From Betaproteobacteria bacterium (GTDB lineage: Bacteria > Pseudomonadota > Gammaproteobacteria > Burkholderiales > Burkholderiaceae_D), in the NCBI GenBank assembly GCA_015655165.1, contig JAATFN010000414.1, positions 1 through 8,484 on the forward strand: DNA of 8,484 bases, in the 5' to 3' direction. Shown here one piece after another: positions 1 to 6,485 of the stretch. The translations under genes and the position numbers were made by a program. The first letter of the stretch is position 1. The number at the start of each line of letters is the position of its first letter. The notes beneath the pieces are model-generated. The model saw only the letters and a program-made list of their open reading frames with translations. It ran no database searches and was not told where the DNA came from.

Positions 1-479
1 AACTGCGGGTTCATGTAACGTACATGCGCTGCTAAAAAACTGCGCATTTCCGCTACATGAACCCATGTTAAAAGATGGGGATCCGTTGCAGCATAGTCAG
101 TCCCGTAAGCGGTTTTACCACGCACCTGAAGATGGATATTGCGCACCCGCGCAATGATATTGTGTGCGTCAGCCGTATTGGCAAATGTTGTTGCAGCAAT
201 AAATTGGCCGGTTCTTCTTAATCGACCAATCAAGTCTTCTCTGAAATTCGAATGTTCCCATACACCGGCTAATGCAGATGGATGCAGCATTTGCAACAGC
301 AGTGCCGATATACCACCCACCAGCATCGAAGAAAAGTCACCATGCACTTGCCAGCAAATGGCTTGTTGACCAAACAGGCCAGGGTCTCCTGCCGGATGTT
401 CGTAATCGATACCGCCCAATGTCAGCCCTGTATGGCTGAGTACTTCACGTTCAATACGCTGACGAATAAAATCAAGCAT
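1..479 (-). CDS. MpaB/rubber-oxygenase-like DUF2236 protein (N-terminal part, cut by window edge)
   Basis: The reverse complement reads open for 159 codons from an ATG at 479-477 to the window edge, so the C-terminus is missing. The product starts MLDFIRQRIEREVL and carries the family blocks GDPGLFG (31-37), HGDFSSMLVGGISALLLQML (46-65), HPSALAGVWEHSNFRED (66-82), GRLRRTGQF (85-93), RVRNIH (111-116) and WVHVAEMRSFLAA (139-151). These are typical of the DUF2236/MpaB/latex-clearing-protein superfamily (PF09995), members of which are haem-b oxygenases. By analogy with Lcp, R86 and T90 could be the Arg/Thr pair near haem and H116 the axial ligand; this is inferred from spacing, without an alignment. 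The substrate is unknown. The Shine-Dalgarno is weak (GGAT about 7 nt upstream), but no in-frame ATG lies just upstream and the N-terminus fits the family. It is divergent from hglS. The family call is strong; the function is unknown. Confidence 0.88.
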   Translation of the reverse strand, partial: MLDFIRQRIEREVLSHTGLTLGGIDYEHPAGDPGLFGQQAICWQVHGDFSSMLVGGISALLLQMLHPSALAGVWEHSNFREDLIGRLRRTGQFIAATTFANTADAHNIIARVRNIHLQVRGKTAYGTDYAATDPHLLTWVHVAEMRSFLAAHVRYMNPQ

Positions 480-782
480 AAAAAATATCCGGATGCATAA
501 ATAGGGCTGGTATATATAAAGGTCGAGAGATTGACTACTTGCTTGTGTTTATGTATAGCATTTTTATGGAGGTGTAGTACCAGTGTTGCAATTTTCTCAT
601 AAAACGGCAGGTATTGTTTTGTATCGGGATAGGGCAATCGCGGTATGATCAGTGGGCAGTCCTGATCAACTTCATGAGCTTTATGCATTACCTGAGGAGT
701 TAAGATCGTTTGACCGTATAGGTAGGGCTGTTAGACACTTGAGGGAAAGACGATTTCCTTTATCGGACTGGCTAAGACTAAA
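480..782. other. Divergent intergenic spacer, MpaB-like gene / hglS
   Basis: About 300 bp between two divergent starts. It holds a candidate plus-strand promoter (531-559), an AT-rich TATATATA stretch at about 510-518 that could serve as a -10 region for the minus-strand gene, and a GAGGAG at 694-699 that resembles a Shine-Dalgarno but has no usable start behind it. An uncertain remnant ORF ends at 786. No tRNA, riboswitch or terminator was recognised here. Confidence 0.5.
531..559 (+). promoter_or_regulatory. Candidate sigma70 promoter upstream of hglS
   Basis: TTGACT (531-536, 5/6 to the -35 consensus) is followed after exactly 17 nt by TATAGC (554-559, 4/6 to the -10). It points toward hglS, whose ATG is about 220 nt downstream, which would give a long leader. 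Hexamers of this quality also occur by chance, so this is a candidate only. Confidence 0.35.
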
Positions 783-786
783 ATGA
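652..786 (+). other. Possible small or remnant ORF overlapping the hglS start (ATGA)
   Basis: From a GTG at 652 the frame is open for 44 codons to a TGA at 784-786, which overlaps the hglS ATG (783-785) as ATGA. The predicted peptide looks protein-like (for example SPDQLHELYALPEELRSF). The same frame continues upstream to 559 with one in-frame TGA (646-648), so this may be the tail of a decayed gene. Against it are frequent rare-type codons (AGA, AGG, ATA, CTA, CGA) unlike the neighbouring genes, no good ribosome site for the GTG, and a length that chance could give. I do not recognise a family. Confidence 0.22.
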
Positions 787-2171
787 CAACAGCTTCTTTT
801 CTTTCTGCCGATGTGATCCGTGCGCGTTTCGCGTATGAGATGTCGCAGATGTACCGTCAGGAAGTGCCCCAATACGGCACATTATTGCATATTGTCGGTG
901 ATATCAATGCACAGGTGTTGACGCATTCACCTGACTTGAAGGCAGCCCTGATACACACCAACGAATTGGCACGACTGGATGTTGAACGGCATGGCGCGAT
1001 CCGTCTTGGGAAGGCTATTGAATTGTCGACTATGCGACGTATCTTTCATGTGATGGGAATGCATCCTGTGGGGTATTACGATTTGTCTGTTGCCGGTGTA
1101 CCGGTGCATTCCACCGCATTTCGCCCGATTACAGAGGCATCGCTACAATATAATCCTTTTCGTGTTTTTACCTCGTTATTGCGCCTTGAATTAATTGAAG
1201 ATCATGCGCTGCGCACTGAGGCACAAGCGATTCTGGACAAGCGCGACATTTTTTCCGGGGAAATCTACCGCTTGCTGGATCAATGCGAATTGGAAGGTGG
1301 TCTGGGGGAGGAAGATGCGCAGACGTTTATCATGCAAGTCAAAGCAGTATTCCAATGGCATCGTGATGCGACAGTTTCCAAAGATACCTATGCGCGCTTA
1401 TTGAGCACACATCGCCTTATTGCCGATGTCGTCTGTTTTAAAGGGCCACATATCAATCATTTGACGCCACGTACGCTGGATATTGATGCAGCACAACTGG
1501 AAATGCCACGCCGGGGCATGACGCCAAAAGATGTTATTGAAGGTCCGCCACCACGCAAGTATCCGATTTTATTGCGCCAAACCAGTTTTAAAGCATTAGA
1601 AGAAACGGTACTCTTTACAGATGACCTACACGCTGGTACGCATACTGCCAGATTCGGTGAAATCGAACAGCGCGGTATGGCATTAACACCCAAAGGCCGG
1701 ACACTCTATGATACCTTGTTGGCCAGTGTACGAGATTTTGAAGGGGCAGGTAACGCCGGCGCTGATTATTCCACACGGCTACAAGCTGCATTTCAATCAT
1801 TCCCCGATGATCTGGCAACATTAAGACAAGAAGGGTTGGCCTATTTCAGGTATCACATTCGTGACCCCGAAAAATTGGTACAAGCAAAAGAGAATCATGC
1901 ATCGGTCGATCTTGAACAACTGATTTCTGTCGGTGCGGTTGAGGTGTCGCCGATTATCTATGAAGATTTTCTACCGGTCAGTGCAGCCGGTATTTTTCAG
2001 TCGAATCTGGGTGGTACAGAACAAAAGAGTTATGCTTCAAATGCATCCAGATCACGTTTTGAAACGGATATGGGCATGCCTGTATTTGATGAACTCGCGT
2101 TGTATAGGCAGGCACAACAGCAATCCATTGATGCAATTCTGTCGTTTCATGCAACACATCCAGGTAAATAG
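783..2171 (+). CDS. hglS: 2-oxoadipate dioxygenase/decarboxylase HglS (DUF1338, YdcJ-like)
   Basis: The 462-residue product matches the DUF1338/VOC-fold family, the same size as characterised Pseudomonas HglS (about 464 residues). The family enzyme is an Fe(II)-dependent oxygenase that turns 2-oxoadipate plus O2 into D-2-hydroxyglutarate and CO2 in the 2-aminoadipate branch of D-lysine breakdown. Recalled P. putida active-site residues fall at nearly identical positions: H70 (in ERHGAIR), R74, H226 (in HINHLTPR) and E293 (in ARFGEIEQRG) as metal and substrate residues, and V399-S400 (in FLPVSAAG) as the substrate-pocket pair. Other family blocks are EVPQYGTLL (27-35), FHVMGMHPVGYYDL (88-101) and LRQTSFKALEE (264-274). 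The ATG at 783 is chosen because upstream the frame meets a TAG at 732-734 with no ATG, GTG or TTG between, and MTTASFLSAD fits the family. No strong Shine-Dalgarno precedes it. It should be cytoplasmic and co-transcribed with the next gene. Family sure; reaction inferred from conserved residues and context. Confidence 0.95.
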   Translation: MTTASFLSADVIRARFAYEMSQMYRQEVPQYGTLLHIVGDINAQVLTHSPDLKAALIHTNELARLDVERHGAIRLGKAIELSTMRRIFHVMGMHPVGYYDLSVAGVPVHSTAFRPITEASLQYNPFRVFTSLLRLELIEDHALRTEAQAILDKRDIFSGEIYRLLDQCELEGGLGEEDAQTFIMQVKAVFQWHRDATVSKDTYARLLSTHRLIADVVCFKGPHINHLTPRTLDIDAAQLEMPRRGMTPKDVIEGPPPRKYPILLRQTSFKALEETVLFTDDLHAGTHTARFGEIEQRGMALTPKGRTLYDTLLASVRDFEGAGNAGADYSTRLQAAFQSFPDDLATLRQEGLAYFRYHIRDPEKLVQAKENHASVDLEQLISVGAVEVSPIIYEDFLPVSAAGIFQSNLGGTEQKSYASNASRSRFETDMGMPVFDELALYRQAQQQSIDAILSFHATHPGK

Positions 2172-2172
2172 C

Positions 2173-3618
2173 ATGCATACATTGACCAACCAGCTCGCAA
2201 CCATTGTTGGTGCCGCACATGTACTCACAGGAGATGACCTTGCCGAATACGAGCAGGATTGGCGCAAGCGTCGGCGCGGCAAGGCACTGGCCGTTGTGCG
2301 CCCGGGTACGGTAGAAGAAGTTGCCGCAGTCATTCAGGCATGTCGGGATGCACATGTCTGTGTGGTACCGCAAGGTGGCAATACCGGGCTGGTCGTCGGT
2401 GCGATTCCAGACGGCAGCGGTTCTCAAATTGTGCTGAGTTTGCGTCGTTTGGCCAGCGTGCGTGCCATTGATCCAGAAAACATGACAATGACTGTCGAGG
2501 CGGGATGTATTTTAAAGGTTGTGCAAGACACAGCCGATGACGCCGGCTTTTTATTTCCATTAAGTCTGGGTGCTGAAGGGAGCTGTACTATTGGCGGCAA
2601 TCTGGCAACGAATGCCGGTGGGACACAAGTTGTACGTTATGGTAATGCCAGAGACTTGTGCCTTGGTCTGGAAGTTGTGACTGCACAAGGAGAGATCTGG
2701 CATGGCTTGTCAGGACTACGCAAGGACAATACCGGTTATGACTTGCGGGATCTGTTTGTCGGCAGTGAAGGAACATTGGGTGTGATCACTGCGGCGACAC
2801 TGAAACTGTATCCAAAGCCGGCAGCCAAACTGACTGCATGGGCAGCATTGGCGTGTCTTGAAGATGCCAGTGCATTATTAGGGCTGGCACACAGCCATCT
2901 GGCCGCGAATCTGACAGGTTATGAAGTCATGGGGCGCTCTGCACTGGCGCTGGTCGATAAACATTATCCACATTTGCGTGTGCCGATGTGGCAGGAGACA
3001 CCATGGTGTGTGTTACTGGAAAACTCCGATAGCGACAGTGAAGAGCATGCCCGCACGCAGTTCGAGCGTTTACTGGAAACTGCGTTCGAAACAGGTTTGA
3101 TCAAGGATGCGATTATTGCGGAAAACATGCGGCAAGCAAAAGACTTGTGGCATATCCGTGAAAGTATCAGTCTCGCGCAAGCTGAAGAGGGGCCGAATAT
3201 CAAACACGATATCTCCATTGCCGTGTCGTTGATTCCCGAGTTTGTACGTGTCACCGATGCTGCATTGGTGGCTGCCGTGCCAGGTATCCGCTTTGTCAAT
3301 TTCGGGCATCTGGGCGACGGTAATTTGCATTACAACATCCAGGCCCCCGTCGCGCAAAACAACAATACGTTTCTGGCGCAACATGAAGACACGATCAGCA
3401 CGCTCGTGTATGACATGGTGCATCGCTTCCATGGATCGATTTCGGCCGAACATGGTGTGGGTGAATTGAAATGCGGGACATTGCCCCGGTATAAATCAGC
3501 GGTTGCCATGCAGTTAATGCGTGTGATCAAGCAGGCACTGGACCCTGACAATCGCATGAACCCGGGCAAGGTGTTGGATCCTGTTGTATCTACCGAGAAA
3601 CCGGGAGAGACAGGATGA
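2173..3618 (+). CDS. FAD-binding D-2-hydroxyglutarate dehydrogenase (GlcD/D2HGDH family)
   Basis: The 481-residue product is a PCMH/VAO-type flavoprotein. Its FAD-binding blocks are PQGGNTGLVVGA (66-77), IGGNLATNAGGTQVVRYGN (140-158) and DLFVGSEGTLGVIT (193-206). The C-terminal FAD-oxidase domain has KHD (344-346), FGHLGDGNLHYN (377-388), AEHGVG (425-430) and RMNPGKVLDP (461-470). H379, H386, N388, E426 and H427 match the metal and substrate set of human D2HGDH. Family members also use D-lactate or glycolate, but the position 1 nt after hglS, which makes D-2-hydroxyglutarate, argues strongly for oxidation of that product to 2-oxoglutarate, with electrons passing to an electron carrier. The ATG at 2173 has AGGT about 7 nt upstream inside the end of hglS. 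The frame is open back to 1933, but that stretch lies inside hglS and encodes nothing family-like. No signal peptide is seen. The exact substrate is inferred. Confidence 0.93.
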   Translation: MHTLTNQLATIVGAAHVLTGDDLAEYEQDWRKRRRGKALAVVRPGTVEEVAAVIQACRDAHVCVVPQGGNTGLVVGAIPDGSGSQIVLSLRRLASVRAIDPENMTMTVEAGCILKVVQDTADDAGFLFPLSLGAEGSCTIGGNLATNAGGTQVVRYGNARDLCLGLEVVTAQGEIWHGLSGLRKDNTGYDLRDLFVGSEGTLGVITAATLKLYPKPAAKLTAWAALACLEDASALLGLAHSHLAANLTGYEVMGRSALALVDKHYPHLRVPMWQETPWCVLLENSDSDSEEHARTQFERLLETAFETGLIKDAIIAENMRQAKDLWHIRESISLAQAEEGPNIKHDISIAVSLIPEFVRVTDAALVAAVPGIRFVNFGHLGDGNLHYNIQAPVAQNNNTFLAQHEDTISTLVYDMVHRFHGSISAEHGVGELKCGTLPRYKSAVAMQLMRVIKQALDPDNRMNPGKVLDPVVSTEKPGETG

Positions 3619-3629
3619 TGCCCGGGCAT
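3618..3629. repeat. 12-bp perfect palindrome at convergent gene ends
   Basis: ATGCCCGGGCAT is self-complementary and sits between the dehydrogenase stop (3618) and the stop of the convergent LysR gene (3639). Its left half can also pair with GGGCAT at 3650-3655. A T-run is almost absent (only TTTT at 3633-3636), so it is at best a weak transcription end signal. Confidence 0.3.
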
Positions 3630-3638
3630 GATGTTTTG

Positions 3639-4562
3639 TCAGGCGGGCAGGGCATGATAGGGGGCCTGTTTTATATAGGAGGCTGCCTGTTCGAGTAGCC
3701 ATGCCCGAAACAGTGCCAACGGTTTACCGTGACTTGATTCTGTTGGATAAACAAGATAGTAGGATGAGTCCGATAGACTTGGTGTATCAAATGGAATCAT
3801 CAAACCCAACTGATCGAGCTGGTTTTCTACAAAAAATTTGGGTACTAATGCCATACCCAAACCGGCTGCAGCACCACTGATTAGCATCGTGTGCAGTTCA
3901 TAGCGCACACCGACCATGGTAGTTGGACTATCGATATCAAGATCTAAAAACCACTTTCTCCAGGCGTCTGGTCGTGTTGTCGAATGCAGTAATGGATAGT
4001 GCAATAACTGTTCTGGATGGGTAACAGGTGCTGTCAATACATTTGCAGCGCATACGGGAACGACTTCTTCACCGAATAAATAATCGGCTGATGTGCCAGG
4101 CCAGGTTGGCGCACCATAATGGATTGCCGCTTCAAAATGTGTCTCGGAAAAGGTGAAGATATCGGTTTTAACACCCATGTTGATCGACACATCCGGGTGG
4201 CAGGTATTGAAGTTGTGTAAACGGGGGATTAACCAGTGTGATGCGAATGTGGGCAGCACAGCCAGATCCAGATAGCCACCGCTATTGCCCAAGGCCATGA
4301 CATTCAACGTGTCACGATCCAATGACTGCATTGCGCGGCGTATTTGCGAGGCATAGAGTTTGCCTGCGTGTGTTAATACAACACGTTGCTTGTTGCGTAC
4401 GAACAGGCGTATGCCCAGTGTTGACTCGAGCACGGCGATTTGCCGTGAGATGGCACTTTCAGTGAGCGAGATTTCTTTTGCGGCCAACGTAAAACTTTCA
4501 TGGCGTGCTGCAGCCTCGAATGCCATTAAAGCGGCCATGCTGGGAATCTTGAATTGACGCAT
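3639..4562 (-). CDS. LysR-type transcriptional regulator, GcvA-like
   Basis: The 307-residue product is of usual LTTR length. The N-terminal winged helix-turn-helix spans about residues 9-67, with FEAAARHESFTLAAKEISLT (15-34), SAISRQIAVLE (36-46) and LGIRLFVR (49-56), followed by LTHAGKLYASQI (63-74). The effector domain begins near GYLDLAVLPTFASHWLIPRL (96-115), a block typical of the GcvA-like branch. The ATG at 4562-4560 is preceded by GGAATAGGT, an acceptable Shine-Dalgarno; a second Met at codon 9 is less likely. The gene is convergent with the oxoadipate unit (20 bp apart) and divergent from the alcohol dehydrogenase gene across 255 bp. LTTRs commonly control the divergent neighbour, so the dehydrogenase is the first target to consider. 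The effector is unknown and a role in lysine breakdown is also possible. Confidence 0.93.
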   Translation of the reverse strand: MRQFKIPSMAALMAFEAAARHESFTLAAKEISLTESAISRQIAVLESTLGIRLFVRNKQRVVLTHAGKLYASQIRRAMQSLDRDTLNVMALGNSGGYLDLAVLPTFASHWLIPRLHNFNTCHPDVSINMGVKTDIFTFSETHFEAAIHYGAPTWPGTSADYLFGEEVVPVCAANVLTAPVTHPEQLLHYPLLHSTTRPDAWRKWFLDLDIDSPTTMVGVRYELHTMLISGAAAGLGMALVPKFFVENQLDQLGLMIPFDTPSLSDSSYYLVYPTESSHGKPLALFRAWLLEQAASYIKQAPYHALPA

Positions 4563-4715
4563 ACCTATTCCAAAAACTCATTATGTAGCAATTTAATATC
4601 GCTTTACGATGAAAGTAAACATTTTGATAATGAAATGTGTGCATGTGTATTTAAAAAATATGACCCGATGGTGCATTTACTGCGTCAAAGACATCAATCA
4701 CAATGGACCAGCCAC

Positions 4716-4738
4716 ACTGCATCGGTAGACAATGCAGT
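4716..4738. promoter_or_regulatory. Inverted repeat in lysR/adh spacer, candidate operator 1
   Basis: ACTGCAT (4716-4722) and ATGCAGT (4732-4738) are perfect inverted arms separated by 9 nt. An interrupted dyad of this size in a spacer divergent from a LysR gene resembles an LTTR recognition site. A TTGACC follows at 4738-4743, which could be a -35 element for the dehydrogenase, although no good -10 is seen at the right distance. The assignment as operator is inferred. Confidence 0.4.
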
Positions 4739-4751
4739 TGACCGGGAGTAA

Positions 4752-4781
4752 ATGCCTGTACGTATTGATTGTGACAGGCAT
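4752..4781. promoter_or_regulatory. Inverted repeat in lysR/adh spacer, candidate operator 2 or leader hairpin
   Basis: ATGCCTGT (4752-4759) and ACAGGCAT (4774-4781) are perfect 8-bp inverted arms with a 14-nt spacer, ending 36 nt before the dehydrogenase start. It could be a second regulator site or, if transcribed, a hairpin in the leader. No T-run follows, so it is not a terminator. Confidence 0.4.
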
Positions 4782-4807
4782 GAATATCACGGATATGTTT
4801 ATAAAAA

Positions 4808-4812
4808 AAGGA
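4808..4812 (+). promoter_or_regulatory. Ribosome binding site deciding the alcohol dehydrogenase start
   Basis: AAGGA lies 5 nt before the ATG at 4818. It supports that start over the in-frame ATG at 4752, which would add 22 residues unlike the family and would run through the second inverted repeat. Confidence 0.7.
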
Positions 4813-4817
4813 ACACA

Positions 4818-5885
4818 ATGGAGAATTATTTGGTCGAGTCGTTCGGCAAGCCACTGACCCTGGTCAAACGCGAGACACCTACGCCAACCGGTACACAGGT
4901 ATTAATCAAGGTGCAAGCTTGTGGAGTGTGCCATACAGATTTGCATGTGTGGCATGGTGGCTATGATCTGGGTGGTGGCCGTTTCCTGAAAATGAGTGAG
5001 CGTGGATTGACACTGCCGCATACCTTGGGCCATGAAACAGTCGGTTCAATCGTGTCTTTCGGCAATGAAGTCAAGGGGCTTGCAACAGGCGGGCATTATC
5101 TGGTCTATCCCTGGATTGGTTGTGGTGCGTGCTTGAACTGCCGTAACGACGACGAGAACTTATGCACGAATACACCACGTTATCTGGGTATTTTTAGTCC
5201 CGGTGGTTATAGCTCGCACGTGATGGTGCCGCATCCCAGATATCTGGTCGATATCGGTACACTCGATCCCAAACAAATCGCACCGATGGCGTGTGCGGGG
5301 TTGACAACGTTTTCTGCGATCAACAAACTGGGGGCACGTATCAAGGACAAGCCGTTATTGATTATTGGTGCCGGCGGTCTGGGGTTGATGGCATTAAGTA
5401 TTTTAAAAGCACTGGGTGGCAAATGTGCGGTAGTGTTGGATGTCGATCCTGACAAACGTGCAGCGGCATTAAAGGCCGGAGCAATTGCCGCACTGGACGC
5501 TACAGCTGGCGACATCAATGCGCAAATTACGGCGGCCATCGGCAGTGCGCCGGATGCCGCGATCGATTTTGTTGGTGCGCCAGCAACAGTACAGCTGGGT
5601 TGCGCGGTGTTGGCGAAAGGGGGGCGTTGTATTGTCGTCGGATTGGTGGGTGGTGAGGTCACATTGTCGATTCCACCATTTGCACTACGTGCGATTTCGC
5701 TGGAAGGATCGTTTGTCGGTACATTGGCAGAGTTAAAGCAATTAATGACGCTGGTGCAAGCCGGTAAAATTCCGGACATCCCGATTCAGGCACGTCCACT
5801 GTCGCAAGCAGCTAATGCGTTAGCTGATCTGGAAGCCGGGAAATTGATTGGCAGAGCAGTGTTGGTACCGGCTGAAGAAGCGTAA
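4818..5885 (+). CDS. Zinc-dependent, NAD-type medium-chain alcohol dehydrogenase
   Basis: The 355-residue product has the usual MDR length. Catalytic-zinc residues are C38 (CGVCHTD), H72-E73 (GHE) and C159 (MACAGLT). The structural-zinc cysteines C102, C105, C108 and C116 are all present in GCGACLNCRNDDENLC. The Rossmann motif GAGGLG spans 184-189, and an acidic residue (D208, in VVLDVD) ends the second strand, which favours NAD over NADP. The N-terminus MENYLVESFGKPL follows a good AAGGA site; an upstream in-frame ATG at 4752 is rejected. It should be a soluble cytoplasmic enzyme interconverting an alcohol and an aldehyde or ketone; the substrate cannot be read from the sequence. It is divergent from a LysR gene, which may control it, and is followed by a terminator, so it appears to be a single-gene unit. 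Its codon use resembles that of its neighbours. Confidence 0.93.
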   Translation: MENYLVESFGKPLTLVKRETPTPTGTQVLIKVQACGVCHTDLHVWHGGYDLGGGRFLKMSERGLTLPHTLGHETVGSIVSFGNEVKGLATGGHYLVYPWIGCGACLNCRNDDENLCTNTPRYLGIFSPGGYSSHVMVPHPRYLVDIGTLDPKQIAPMACAGLTTFSAINKLGARIKDKPLLIIGAGGLGLMALSILKALGGKCAVVLDVDPDKRAAALKAGAIAALDATAGDINAQITAAIGSAPDAAIDFVGAPATVQLGCAVLAKGGRCIVVGLVGGEVTLSIPPFALRAISLEGSFVGTLAELKQLMTLVQAGKIPDIPIQARPLSQAANALADLEAGKLIGRAVLVPAEEA

Positions 5886-5934
5886 AAAGAAGGGCGGCAG
5901 TTCCGTGTCGTCTCTTTTACAGTAAGTCGTCATT

Positions 5935-5960
5935 AAAAAGGATGCCTAGCGTCCTTTTTT
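5935..5960. terminator. Bidirectional intrinsic terminator
   Basis: AAAAAGGA (5935-5942) pairs with TCCTTTTT (5952-5959) around a 9-nt loop, where an inner T-G and G-C pair may extend the stem. The A-run on one side and the T-run on the other make it usable from both strands, ending the alcohol dehydrogenase transcript and the converging DUF4442 transcript. The stop codon of the DUF4442 gene (5946-5948) lies in the loop. Confidence 0.75.
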
Positions 5961-6431
5961 CTTACGCACATAAAGTGTTTTGATGATGTTGGCAACGACG
6001 TCACCTGTATTACCGTAGACTGTCACTGGTAAGTCGAAGATGTATTTGTCGCCACCGGCAGTGCGTTGCTTGATCTCGTCAAGAATGGCATCTGTCATCG
6101 TAAATTCGGCAGTGAGCTCCGATTTGCCTGGACTGATAAAGTCGACCGAGGCAGCCTTGTCCCAGACAATATAATCATTGCCCAGATTATTCATGATCAT
6201 CCACATATAAAACGCATCGGTCATGGCATAAATCGAGCCGCCGAATTGTGTGCCGACATAGTTGCGGTTATACCATGTACGTTTTAATGCAACCCGCATA
6301 AAACGATAATCCGGTGAAATACTACGTACCTTGATGCCGGCACCGATAAATGGTGGCCAAAAGTTGATCAATATTCTGGCTATCCAGGCCGGATTCTTAT
6401 TGCCGTTTTTTCTTAGAAATTTTATTAACAT
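5946..6431 (-). CDS. DUF4442 hotdog-fold protein, putative thioesterase-like
   Basis: The 161-residue product fits the DUF4442 family of small hotdog-fold proteins. The conserved core is YNRNYVGTQFGGSIYAMTD (54-72) followed by YIVWDKAASVDFISPG (87-102), with the GTQFGGSIY turn and central helix typical of the fold. Relatives are usually annotated as acyl-CoA thioesterase-like, but the substrate and catalytic activity are not established, so I give no reaction. The ATG at 6431-6429 is preceded by AAGGAAA about 5 nt upstream, and the N-terminus (MLIKFLRKNGNKNP) is basic with no clear signal peptide. It is converging with the alcohol dehydrogenase and lies just downstream of a decayed TRIC-type gene on the same strand. 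The gene itself is intact. Confidence 0.85.
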   Translation of the reverse strand: MLIKFLRKNGNKNPAWIARILINFWPPFIGAGIKVRSISPDYRFMRVALKRTWYNRNYVGTQFGGSIYAMTDAFYMWMIMNNLGNDYIVWDKAASVDFISPGKSELTAEFTMTDAILDEIKQRTAGGDKYIFDLPVTVYGNTGDVVANIIKTLYVRKKKGR

Positions 6432-6446
6432 GGCATTTCCTTGTCG

Positions 6447-6475
6447 CTTATAGCACCCAATGTTGCCAGTGTGAG
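6447..6475 (-). promoter_or_regulatory. Candidate extended -10 promoter for the DUF4442 gene
   Basis: On the minus strand TGCTATAAG (6455-6447) is an extended -10 element, with CTCACA (6475-6470, 4/6 to -35) 17 nt upstream. The predicted transcript start would be only about 9 nt before the ATG and would crowd the ribosome site, which lowers confidence. Confidence 0.25.
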
Positions 6476-6485
6476 GTAGGGCGAG

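Noticed and set aside
422..688. 88-codon open frame on the minus strand across the spacer
   Set aside because: It overlaps the start of the MpaB-like gene in a different frame, lacks a recognisable domain and has no supporting context.
694..699. GAGGAG, a good Shine-Dalgarno-like sequence before hglS
   Set aside because: The only nearby start (TTG at 710) meets a stop after three codons, and the site is too far from the hglS ATG.
1933..2172. Upstream extension of the flavoprotein frame
   Set aside because: It lies wholly within hglS, its translation is unlike the family, and the ATG at 2173 gives the expected length and N-terminus.
3070..3453. 127-codon minus-strand open frame
   Set aside because: It is antisense to the C-terminal domain of the flavoprotein and has no recognisable family.
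4752..4817. 22-residue N-terminal extension of the alcohol dehydrogenase
   Set aside because: GGGAG precedes the ATG at 4752, but the added residues are not family-like and the ATG at 4818 has a better ribosome site.
5207..5779. 190-codon minus-strand open frame opposite the alcohol dehydrogenase
   Set aside because: It is low-complexity and rich in Ala, Pro, Ser and Thr, as expected for the antisense of a real gene.
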